DNA of 27,144 nt from contig JBCCFD010000049.1 of the NCBI GenBank assembly GCA_039029915.1, forward strand, positions 1 through 27,144. Reading direction: 5' to 3'. A model generated the notes under the pieces. That model had not been told where the DNA came from. It ran no database searches and saw only the letters and a list, made by a program, of their open reading frames with translations. This DNA comes from QQUD01 sp039029915 (lineage in GTDB: Bacteria > Chloroflexota > Anaerolineae > Promineifilales > Promineifilaceae). A program made the position numbers and the translations under genes. Within the stretch, counting starts at the first letter, position 1. Each line of letters starts with the position of its first letter. Positions 1 to 7,900 of the stretch are shown piece after piece.

Positions 1-402
1 AATCTATTTGGTTTTCTTGGAATAATTTTAGGCATTATTGGAGTTTTACGCTCCACTACAAGAATTTTTATACCAACAATAAACAAATTATTTAATAATT
101 TTTTCAGACGAGGTACCAATTTTAACGATTTAAATGAAGCTAATTTGGAAAAAATTCCTGGGATTGGAAAAACTTTAGCAAAAAAAATCACTGATTCTAG
201 GGCAAAAGATGGCCCGTTTACAGATATTAAGGATCTTAGGTCAAGAATTCCAACTCTAAGGTACAGGCGTGCTTTTGAGACAATTGAAAAGAACTATTAT
301 TTTGGAAAACTTAACACCTCTAGTAATCAGACTAATATTCACGAGGAAAGTAGCCAAATAGATGATGATAATAATTTAGATAATGAAGGATCTAATGAGT
401 GA
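1..402 (+). CDS. Membrane-anchored helix-hairpin-helix (ComEA-like) protein, 5'-truncated
   Basis: The frame ending at the TGA at 400-402 is open back to base 1, so the gene begins before the window; a TTG at 145 is only an internal codon. The visible part starts with a hydrophobic stretch (about residues 2-18, LFGLFLGIILGIIGVLR), then a basic turn, then a helix-hairpin-helix domain with the typical LNEANLEKIPGIGKTLA opening and GPFTDIKDL second half. The C-terminus is acidic and polar. HhH domains of the ComEA type bind DNA without sequence specificity, and a TM anchor plus HhH suggests a membrane-bound DNA-binding protein, but function cannot be fixed from this fragment. The next gene overlaps its 3' end, so the two are probably co-transcribed. 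The stretch is clearly AT-rich compared with genes after 1084. Confidence 0.7.
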   Translation, partial: NLFGFLGIILGIIGVLRSTTRIFIPTINKLFNNFFRRGTNFNDLNEANLEKIPGIGKTLAKKITDSRAKDGPFTDIKDLRSRIPTLRYRRAFETIEKNYYFGKLNTSSNQTNIHEESSQIDDDNNLDNEGSNE

Positions 403-967
403 GCTGATAAATTTTCAAACCATTGGATTTATTATAATAGTTGGCTTTGTCTTAGGCTTATCAATCCCTATAGTAGGTTTTTTGCTTACATTAAAAATAA
501 AAGGCAAAACGATTGTTGAGGTATTGCTAACATATCGAAAAACAGCATATTTAATTCTCGGAATCTTGATTATTTTAACACCATCATTCATTCTTTATTT
601 AGGTAATGGGCAGGAAATGACGTCACAATTAGTTTGGCCTATCATAAGGGCGATATTGATTCCTAGTTCAATAGGGGTTACTTTTTACTTAGGCTGGCAA
701 TTTGCTGAAGAAGTCGGGTATGAAGAGACAAAATCTGAGGTTAGGTTTTTTAAATATCTTTTACAAAGGGCCAAAAATTTAGTCAATCGCAAGACTCCAT
801 CTGACACAATCCAAACACCAGAAATAACACCTCTCCCAGATCCCCCAACTCACGAAGCCACACAGATTCAACAACCAAGTTCAAATGGTTCTCATTCAAA
901 CGGCACCTATGCAAATGGACACGAACCGAAACCAAATCCACAAAGTGTTGAGGAAACAAACCAATAA
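383..967 (+). CDS. Three-TM membrane protein of unknown function
   Basis: I do not recognise the family. Three hydrophobic helices lie at about residues 11-37, 54-74 and 84-106 (numbered from the ATG at 383). They are followed by a short amphipathic stretch and a long low-complexity tail rich in Pro, Thr, Asn, Ser and Gly (several SNG/ANG repeats), probably disordered. The ATG at 395 may be the true start: it overlaps the upstream stop (ATGAGTGA) and has GAAGGA at 385-390 just ahead, whereas 383 has no ribosome site. The overlap implies translational coupling with the HhH gene. Base composition is AT-rich with many AGG, AGA and ATA codons, unlike the rest of the window. Confidence 0.65.
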   Translation: MKDLMSELINFQTIGFIIIVGFVLGLSIPIVGFLLTLKIKGKTIVEVLLTYRKTAYLILGILIILTPSFILYLGNGQEMTSQLVWPIIRAILIPSSIGVTFYLGWQFAEEVGYEETKSEVRFFKYLLQRAKNLVNRKTPSDTIQTPEITPLPDPPTHEATQIQQPSSNGSHSNGTYANGHEPKPNPQSVEETNQ

Positions 968-1047
968 CAACGGGATACAAGCTTCATTAAATCTACACTG
1001 CATCAGTTTAGAATAGCTAGCTCATAAAATTGCCCTGTTTACGTAAA

Positions 1048-1077
1048 TTGGCGTTTGGTTATTGATTTTCATAAAAT
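1048..1077 (+). promoter_or_regulatory. Candidate promoter giving a leaderless helicase mRNA
   Basis: TTGGCG (1048-1053), an 18-bp spacer and TAAAAT (1072-1077). The -10-like box ends 6 bp before the ATG at 1084, which would place the transcription start at or next to the start codon. There is no Shine-Dalgarno sequence in front of 1084. Confidence 0.4.
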
Positions 1078-1083
1078 AACTAA

Positions 1084-3348
1084 ATGAGCGAGCTCCCTCT
1101 TCGTCCAGCCCAAGCGGATATTTTGGCCTATGAAAACGGCCGTTTAGCCGTCAGTGCCGTTCCGGGTAGTGGAAAAACTTTTACCCTTTCCCTGATGGCT
1201 GCCAATTTGATTGCAGATGGCAAAATAAATGTGGCTGGTGGGCAGCAGATACTTATCGTTACATTTTTAAATTCAAGCGTAGATACATTTAAAGCCAGAA
1301 TACGAAAACGGCTTGAAGAACGCGGTCTTGAAGATGGTGGGTTTGATGTCCGTACGCTGCACAGCCTAGCCCTAGAAGTTGTGCGCAATGCCAGCAGCGG
1401 GCTCGAGGTTGATGCTGGACCTCAGGTGCTTGATGAAACCCAAGCCAATCATTTTTTGGCAATGGCGGTCGATAGCGTTATTGAAGCCCACAGCGGCGTT
1501 TGGCATGCATTTCTAACTGACAATAGCCCCCAAATGAAAATCCGCTGGCGCAACATTACGGAGCAAACGGCCAAGAATTTTATCCGCACGGCTAAAAATG
1601 AACGATATAGGGCCGAAACGATTCTGCATAAAATTGAAGCGGAAGCGGATAATCCTAACTCCCCAATCTCCCAATCCCCCCTTTTATTTTTAATGGGGCA
1701 CATTTACGGCCGTTATCAAACCCTGCTTACCCGTCAAGGGGCGATGGATTTTGATGATCTGATATGGGAGGCGGTCACTATTTTGCAGGAACGGCCGTCT
1801 TTGGCAGAACAGCTCAGAGAGCGTTGGCCCTACATTTTGGAAGACGAAGCCCAAGACAGCGTTCCCCTACAAGAGCTGTTGATTCAAAACTTATCAGGCG
1901 AGGCTGGCAACTGGGTGCGTGTCGGAGATCCCAATCAGGCGATTACGAGCACCTTTACAGCAGCCCATCCCCGCTTTTTCAATGCCTTCAATGACCGTGA
2001 CGATGTGGTTAGCAAACCGCTGCCAAACAGCGGTCGCAGTGCGCCCCAAATTTTGGAAGCAGCCAACGCTATGCTCAATTGGGTGATGGACCAGCATCCA
2101 GTCCCAGAGGTTCAAGCGAACACCTTCCGACGGCAAATGATCTTGCCTACCCCCGCTGGTGATGCGCAACCAAATCCGCCGGACAGCGAGTCAGACATTC
2201 GCATTCGCGTTTATAAGCATCGTGAGGATGAAGAACTGCCCATAGTGACAAAGCTGGCTCAACAGTATGCGGCTGATTTGCCCGAACATACCTTAGCCAT
2301 CCTAGTTCCCACCAACTTTATTGGTCAACAGATCGCGGATATGCTCGATGAACTAGGGGCAAATTATGACAATCTTCTGCGAGGCAGCAGCCGTGAACGG
2401 GAGATTGCCAATGCGCTTCACGCCGTGCTTTCTGTTTTAGCCAATCCGCTGGATAGAAGCGCCATTGCCAACTTACACGCCAGTCTTTATGAGCTAGATC
2501 ATCCTGTATCGGGGCCACTTCCCTCTGAGCGAATCGACCAGTTTCAAGCCATTTTGAAAAGCATCCATCGGCCTGAGCTATTCCTTTTTCCGTGGGAAGA
2601 TGGCGATTTAGAGCGATCGCTTCCAGCAAATATCGCTACCCAAGATGATTTGATTGTCATCGAAAAACTGGCCCGCTTTCTGCAAAAAACGTTTGAATTA
2701 CGGCCGTTACCCATTGACGATCTAGTGCTGGCTCTGGGTGATGAGCTGTTTGCCTGGGATGAGGTTCGCGAAGCTGATTTAGCAATTTCCTATCAAATCG
2801 CTAGCCTGCTCAGGCAGTGGCGCGATATTCAGCCCGATTGGCAGCTTCCCGAGCTCGTCATTGAGCTGGAAGGGGTTGCCACAGGAAAGCGTCATTTGCC
2901 GATTCGGTCTATTACAGATTTTGGATATGAACCGCAACCGGCTCGCATTACGCTGGCCACGCAGCACAGTGCCAAAGGGCTAGAATGGGATGCTGTCTTT
3001 TTGGTTGGCATTGATGGGGGCTGGATTCCCAGCAGTTTAGAAAGCTATTTTCAAGGCGTTCACAGCTTTTTGGGGGGCGATCCTTCGGCCGAGGCCGCTG
3101 CCCAGTTAAGCTATTTGATGAAAGGGGATGCCGGTTTGTATAACGGCCGTTCCGCCACGGAGTCTATCCACATCGACATTATCAGCGAACGACTGCGCTT
3201 GCTCTATGTCGGCATCACCCGCGCCAAACGCTTCCTCCACATCAGCCGTAGCCGAGCCACCCGCCAATACAGCAAAGATCGAGAATCACAACCAGCCACC
3301 GTCATGGGTGCGATCTATGCGTTTCTAAAGGAAAGAGCTGGGAGTTAG
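1084..3348 (+). CDS. UvrD/PcrA-type superfamily 1A DNA helicase
   Basis: ATP-dependent 3'-5' helicase/translocase of the UvrD/Rep/PcrA family, acting on single-stranded DNA in repair or replication restart. Motifs appear in order: Q-motif RPAQ (about residue 10), Walker A PGSGKT (27-32), the FDDL element of domain 1B, motif II DEAQ (254-257, where PcrA usually has DEFQ), motif III VGDPNQAI, motif V TQHSAKGLEWDAVF and motif VI YVGITRAK with arginine finger R713. Length (754 aa) is normal for a complete helicase. The ATG at 1084 leaves the Q-motif at its expected distance. No SD is seen; a TAAAAT box lies just upstream. GC content rises sharply here relative to 1-967 and the first copy of the window-wide palindrome appears at 1135. 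The nearest family member (UvrD, PcrA or a separate paralogue) cannot be decided by eye. Confidence 0.92.
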   Translation: MSELPLRPAQADILAYENGRLAVSAVPGSGKTFTLSLMAANLIADGKINVAGGQQILIVTFLNSSVDTFKARIRKRLEERGLEDGGFDVRTLHSLALEVVRNASSGLEVDAGPQVLDETQANHFLAMAVDSVIEAHSGVWHAFLTDNSPQMKIRWRNITEQTAKNFIRTAKNERYRAETILHKIEAEADNPNSPISQSPLLFLMGHIYGRYQTLLTRQGAMDFDDLIWEAVTILQERPSLAEQLRERWPYILEDEAQDSVPLQELLIQNLSGEAGNWVRVGDPNQAITSTFTAAHPRFFNAFNDRDDVVSKPLPNSGRSAPQILEAANAMLNWVMDQHPVPEVQANTFRRQMILPTPAGDAQPNPPDSESDIRIRVYKHREDEELPIVTKLAQQYAADLPEHTLAILVPTNFIGQQIADMLDELGANYDNLLRGSSREREIANALHAVLSVLANPLDRSAIANLHASLYELDHPVSGPLPSERIDQFQAILKSIHRPELFLFPWEDGDLERSLPANIATQDDLIVIEKLARFLQKTFELRPLPIDDLVLALGDELFAWDEVREADLAISYQIASLLRQWRDIQPDWQLPELVIELEGVATGKRHLPIRSITDFGYEPQPARITLATQHSAKGLEWDAVFLVGIDGGWIPSSLESYFQGVHSFLGGDPSAEAAAQLSYLMKGDAGLYNGRSATESIHIDIISERLRLLYVGITRAKRFLHISRSRATRQYSKDRESQPATVMGAIYAFLKERAGS

Positions 3349-3404
3349 GGTCTAATCAAATATTGGTTTATGGGTGTATTGGTGTATTAAATTCGCCGTG
3401 CAAT

Positions 3405-3565
3405 AATCCATCATTTCCACACCGCTTTGGCTTCGACAGGCTCAGCCGCCGCTCTACACTCCATCACTCCCACACTCCATCACTCCCACACTCCATCATT
3501 TCTACATGCCATCACTTCCACATCCCGCTTTAGCTCCGACAGACTCAGCCAACGCTCTACATCCC
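3405..3565. repeat. Nested direct and tandem repeats in the helicase/ATPase spacer
   Basis: Four tandem 16-bp units lie at 3457-3472, 3473-3488, 3489-3504 and 3505-3520. The first two are identical (CACTCCATCACTCCCA) and the others have diverged; a related unit lies at 3405-3420. The array is flanked by two copies of a longer block, about 3421-3456 and 3521-3559, each of the form CCGCTTTxGCTxCGACAGxCTCAGCC followed by CGCTCTA. The first block holds CTTCGACAGGCTCAG (3431-3445), which also occurs at 24998-25012. The rest of the spacer, 3349-3404 and 3566-3601, shows nothing recognisable. Confidence 0.8.
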
Positions 3566-3602
3566 TACCTCCAGCCAGATGTCACCAAAAAGCCACTTTT
3601 CA

Positions 3603-3630
3603 TTGCTGTACGCCCAAAACAGGATAAAAT
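3603..3630 (+). promoter_or_regulatory. Candidate promoter of the ATPase/receptor unit, possibly leaderless
   Basis: TTGCTG (3603-3608), a 16-bp spacer and TAAAAT (3625-3630), six bases before the ATG at 3637. As at 1084, transcription would begin at about the start codon. AGGA at 3621-3624 is too far from the ATG for an ordinary ribosome site. Confidence 0.4.
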
Positions 3631-3636
3631 ATCAAA

Positions 3637-4962
3637 ATGGAGAGCTTAGATAATCCTTTTTATCATCGCGGTGCCATTCGCCGGATTGAAGATTTTTACG
3701 GAAGAGACAATGAGATCGGTCAGATTTTAGGCTTGCTGCGAAATGGGCAAAGTGTTTCGCTGATAGGGCCACGCCGGATCGGTAAAAGCTCTCTACTGCT
3801 TCATTTAACTCGGGAACAGGTTCGTCAACAGCATTTAACGAATGGACATCAAACGCTTTTTGTGCTGCTTGATTGTCAGGAGTTTGGCGGGTCGCCACCT
3901 GAGGAACTATACGAAGCACTGTTTGATTCACTATCAGATGCCGCCAGTGATGCAGGATGCAAACTCGATCAGTCGGCTAATCCCGGCACTTATCGGGCAT
4001 TAGATCGCCTGCTCAACCAGCTTTACAAAAAAGATATTCATGCTGTCGTCATTCTAGATGAATTTGAGCTTTTGGCCGCAAATGAATATCTTACGCCATA
4101 CTTTTTCGCTCGCTTACGGGGCTTAACAACAAAGTATGGTCTCGCCTATTTGACATCCAGTCAACGGCCGTTATTTGCCATCACCGCTGAAGAAGAAATA
4201 TTAAGCTCTCCCTTCTTCAACATATTCGTGACATTACCGTTAGGGTTATTTAGCCATGAAGAAGCCCAAGGCCTAATTGCACAACGGTTAACCAACAATG
4301 CTTTAAAGTTTTCGGAAACCCTTATAGAATTTCTAATTCATCTCGTCGGACCGCATCCGTTTTTTTTGCACGTCGCCGCTTATCACACCTATCAAGCTAT
4401 CGCTCAAGGTAAAAATTTAGACAGTGATTTTGAAAGAAGCGAGCTGCTTAATCCAGTTGAGGTTGAAGCAGATTCTCACCTAGGCTATCTGTGGTACAAC
4501 CTTGATAATGGTGAAAAATATGCGCTTGCCATTGCTGATGGCCCAATCGACAGCCTGCGCCTCCTTGAGCAGCAGTGCTTACTGAATCGAAACGGTCAAG
4601 GAAAATACGAATACACCAGTGATATTTTACGCCGCTTTGTCCGTCGTCAAAAGGTAGAGGGACTTATTCAAGCAGGCCCGTTTGTTATCGATCAGCAGCG
4701 TCATCAGGTGTGGGCTGAAGGGCAAGAGCTAAATTTAACGACCTCTCAATTTGCCATTTTAGTCAGTCTCTGCACCCAATCGGGTCAGGTCGTGCACGGT
4801 GATGAGCTAGAAACGGCCGTTTGGGGTGATGTCCTCGTAGATGACCCAGACCGGTTAAAAACATTAATTAAGCGCCTTCGACGGGCCGTCGCCCCCTATG
4901 ACACTTGGATTATTAGCGAACGAGGGGTAGGTTATACCCTTCGTCCCCCCGAAACTTCATAA
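3637..4962 (+). CDS. STAND-like AAA ATPase with C-terminal OmpR-type winged helix
   Basis: A two-domain cytosolic protein of 441 aa. Residues about 18-300 form a STAND/archaeal-ATPase-like P-loop module: an FYGR entry motif, Walker A GPRRIGKS (44-51), Walker B LDEFE (140-144), a TSSQRP sensor-like segment and a GPHPFFLHVAAYHTYQAI helix typical of this class. Residues about 340-438 are an OmpR/PhoB-type winged helix (a Trans_reg_C pattern, with a basic LKTLIKRLRRAV recognition helix near 407-418 and GVGYTLRP at the end), so it probably binds DNA. There is no receiver domain: the ATPase takes its place. Known STAND proteins switch state with nucleotide binding and often oligomerise, so this may be an ATP-gated transcription regulator. 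The next gene starts 10 bp later and carries a similar ATPase, which suggests a shared pathway. The ligand and targets are unknown. Confidence 0.85.
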   Translation: MESLDNPFYHRGAIRRIEDFYGRDNEIGQILGLLRNGQSVSLIGPRRIGKSSLLLHLTREQVRQQHLTNGHQTLFVLLDCQEFGGSPPEELYEALFDSLSDAASDAGCKLDQSANPGTYRALDRLLNQLYKKDIHAVVILDEFELLAANEYLTPYFFARLRGLTTKYGLAYLTSSQRPLFAITAEEEILSSPFFNIFVTLPLGLFSHEEAQGLIAQRLTNNALKFSETLIEFLIHLVGPHPFFLHVAAYHTYQAIAQGKNLDSDFERSELLNPVEVEADSHLGYLWYNLDNGEKYALAIADGPIDSLRLLEQQCLLNRNGQGKYEYTSDILRRFVRRQKVEGLIQAGPFVIDQQRHQVWAEGQELNLTTSQFAILVSLCTQSGQVVHGDELETAVWGDVLVDDPDRLKTLIKRLRRAVAPYDTWIISERGVGYTLRPPETS

Positions 4963-4972
4963 GATAATCAAT

Positions 4973-7900
4973 ATGCCGCAAAGGAGCGCGTTCTTCCTGA
5001 GAAGCAGAAACAAACGTCATTTATGGCGCATCCTCTGCTGGTTGATCGTTGCTGCGCCCCTCTTTTTTTTACCGTCATCCACTTCTAAAGTTATTAATGC
5101 TCAAACAGACACAAACTACTGGCAATTCTCCGTCACAAACCCGATCTCGCATCTACATCCTGTTGATATTGATCGAGATGGCATCCAAGAATTTATCGTC
5201 GCCTCAGAAGATGGGGAAATCAACTTAATCGGGGCGGATGGGCTACCAATTTGGCAGTACCAAACAGACGCGCCTGTCTATTCAATTTGGGCCTTAAATG
5301 CCAATGGATCCCGACTCACTGACAGCGTTGAAGCAACCCCTCAACCCAGCACTGAGCCATTAGAAATCATTGTTGCGAATCAAAACCAGCTTTCCTTACT
5401 CACCTCAGACGGCCGTTTATTGTGGGAATATCAAATCCAACCTACCCGACCCTCAATGTCTGATTTTGCAACCAGCAGCCTAGAAACGGTAAGGGCTCAA
5501 ACAGACCAGCTAGAGGCCAACCCTCGTCAGCTTTTAGCCATTGACCAAAATCAAGATGGCCGTGAGGAGATCGTCCTGCTCCTAGAGTCTGGGCAAGTTC
5601 AGCTTATTGATGGAGATGGCTTTTTAATTTGGGAATACGCTCGCAACACCACGCCGGGACAGGGCAATGCCCCCCTCATTGCCGTTGACGATTTAAACAA
5701 AGATGGTCGAGATGAAATTGTTCTAACAACGTTCCGTCGCTTCTCGCAATTAACTGTCTTAGATGAAAATGGTGGTTTGCTCTGGGACCAGCCACTCGCT
5801 ATTTCGGGCAGAATTACCGCCCTTGAGCTGATTGATTTTCCGCAGCTAGCTGGCGTCAATATCGCCATCGGTACGGACAAGGGCGTTCTCAATCTGTACA
5901 ACGCCGCCCGACAGAGAGTTTGGCCTCGGACGCTAAATGTCCCAATCACCGCCTTGGCTGTTACAGAGCTGCGGGATGGGCCAGCGTTGATGGTTGGCAC
6001 GGCCGTTGGAACAGTGACGGCTTTTAACTGGGAAGGCCAACGAATTTGGTCTACTCCGCTGGACGAAAGCGCCGCTAAACCAATCGTCAATCTAACCGGA
6101 CTCCCGTTTCTGCCGGATGAACGACAACCGTCGGTTAGCGCTGTGTTAGGCAATGAACCAAATATCGATGTGCCAAAAGATGTTGTGCTTCTAAGCAGCA
6201 ACGGCCGTGTTCTCGACATTCGCAACAACACCGACAGTATTGGCCTAACTCAGCTAAGCGACGTTAACAAAGACACCAATCTAGAGCTGATCTTAGCGCG
6301 TTTCTCTAATATTGAGCTGGTTGGAATTGGCATCGGCGCCAATGAAACAACAAGCGAATGGCGGCAATCCGTCAATGCCGTTCCCCAAACCCTATTAAAA
6401 TTAGACTTAAATTTAGACGGCAATGAGGAATTGATCATTGGCACCCAAAACGGCCGAGTTTACTGTATCAACAACAGTTCAGAACTCTGCTGGCTTCAAG
6501 CACCGGGTGGCTCCATTACCCACCTAGCAGCTCTAGATACCATTTCAGGCTTTCAACCTAATATTGTCGTTGTCAGGCAAGAAATCATCAATGAATCAGG
6601 CAGTATTGAACGCATCCAAAGCCATCTTGAAGTGTGGCAATCAAATGGTGCTCGCGTTTGGACAGAAACATTTCAAAAAGAAATTACGGCCCTGCTTGTC
6701 CAAAACATCAATGAGCGTACCCAGTCAGAGATTATTGTGGGCACCGAAGATGGTGAAATTCAGGTTTTTTCATCAAGTCAAGCAAAGCTTTGGGCCTACC
6801 GCCTTCCCATTGCAGAAAATACACCAATTAGCAGTAATCGTATTCAAGAATTTCTAGCGCTTCCAAACAACATCACCAATGAAGTTGAGCTGCTGGCCGT
6901 GACGCCGCAAGCGCTTCATAAAGTAAACGCTCTGCTTTTTTCTCGAAAAATTTGGCAGTATAGTGATGGCACGATCCAAAAAGTTTATTTAGTTGGCGAA
7001 TCCAGAAACGAACTAGCCACTCGTATCATTACCTTGATGAATGATGGCTCAATTAGGGGCCATCATTGGGATGGCATTCAGCTTCCACAATGGCCGTTTA
7101 GGCTCAATGGCAACATCGTTCAATCCCTCCCCGCAAACGATATCATCACTGAAGCGTTCCAAGAGTCCCCTGCCAATGGCTTTCTTGTCGGAACAGCCAA
7201 CAGCGATGTCATTCGGTTTGATGTTCAGGACAATCAGCCTTCGCTGATTTGGGAGCTAGAAAATGTTGGTGATATTGCTGGCTTTTATTGGGGGGATCTA
7301 GACGGTGATTCCATTCCCGATATGGCAGTTGGCACCGAAGAAAGTAGTGTTTACCTCTATGCTAATGGAAACCAAGATCCGCTCTTCCTTAATCGATTAA
7401 CGCTATCGGGGCGGACATTTGCCCTCACTGGCCTTAACCGAGTCGGCAACCAATCTGATCTAATTGCTATCACAACCAACGGTGAAATCGAGTTATTTAG
7501 AGCCCAAGAAAACCGCCCCCCGCTTTTAACCAAACCTGTCGTTGAATCAACCAACAACGGATATGACTTTTCCATTGACGTGCTTGATGTAGAAAACGAC
7601 CTCGTGGAAGTTGAGTTAGAGGTTTTTGACAGCGTTAACAATAATCAGTGGGTTTCTCAGGGGAGCAGCACCACCAATGGCAATCCTGCCGTATGGTCCG
7701 CCGTGGTCCTGCCTGACGCCGACACGGTGCGGTATCGATACCGCTTCAATGATGGTATTTATTCCGGAATTTTAACCCCTCCATCGATCTCATTAGAACA
7801 GCCGTCTCCAGTGCTTACGAATTCTGCTCCCTTTATTTCCACCATCGTCGGTGCGGCTTTCCTCTTTGCGGTATTTCTCTATGCTCGACAAACTCAACTT

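Noticed and set aside
145..147. TTG as the start of the HhH gene
   Set aside because: The same frame is open to base 1 and encodes a TM helix and the first part of the HhH domain upstream of this codon.
2613..2620. GCGATCGC, the cyanobacterial HIP1 word
   Set aside because: I noticed only one copy, so it does not indicate a cyanobacterium; the iterated palindrome here is a different sequence.
3457..3520. Four 16-bp units considered as a CRISPR array
   Set aside because: The units are directly adjacent with no unique spacers, they diverge along the array, and no cas gene is present.
5599..6231. 210-codon open frame on the minus strand inside the receptor gene
   Set aside because: It lies wholly within the strongly supported propeller gene, is rich in Ser, Arg and Thr as antisense frames are, and has no ribosome site or recognisable domain.
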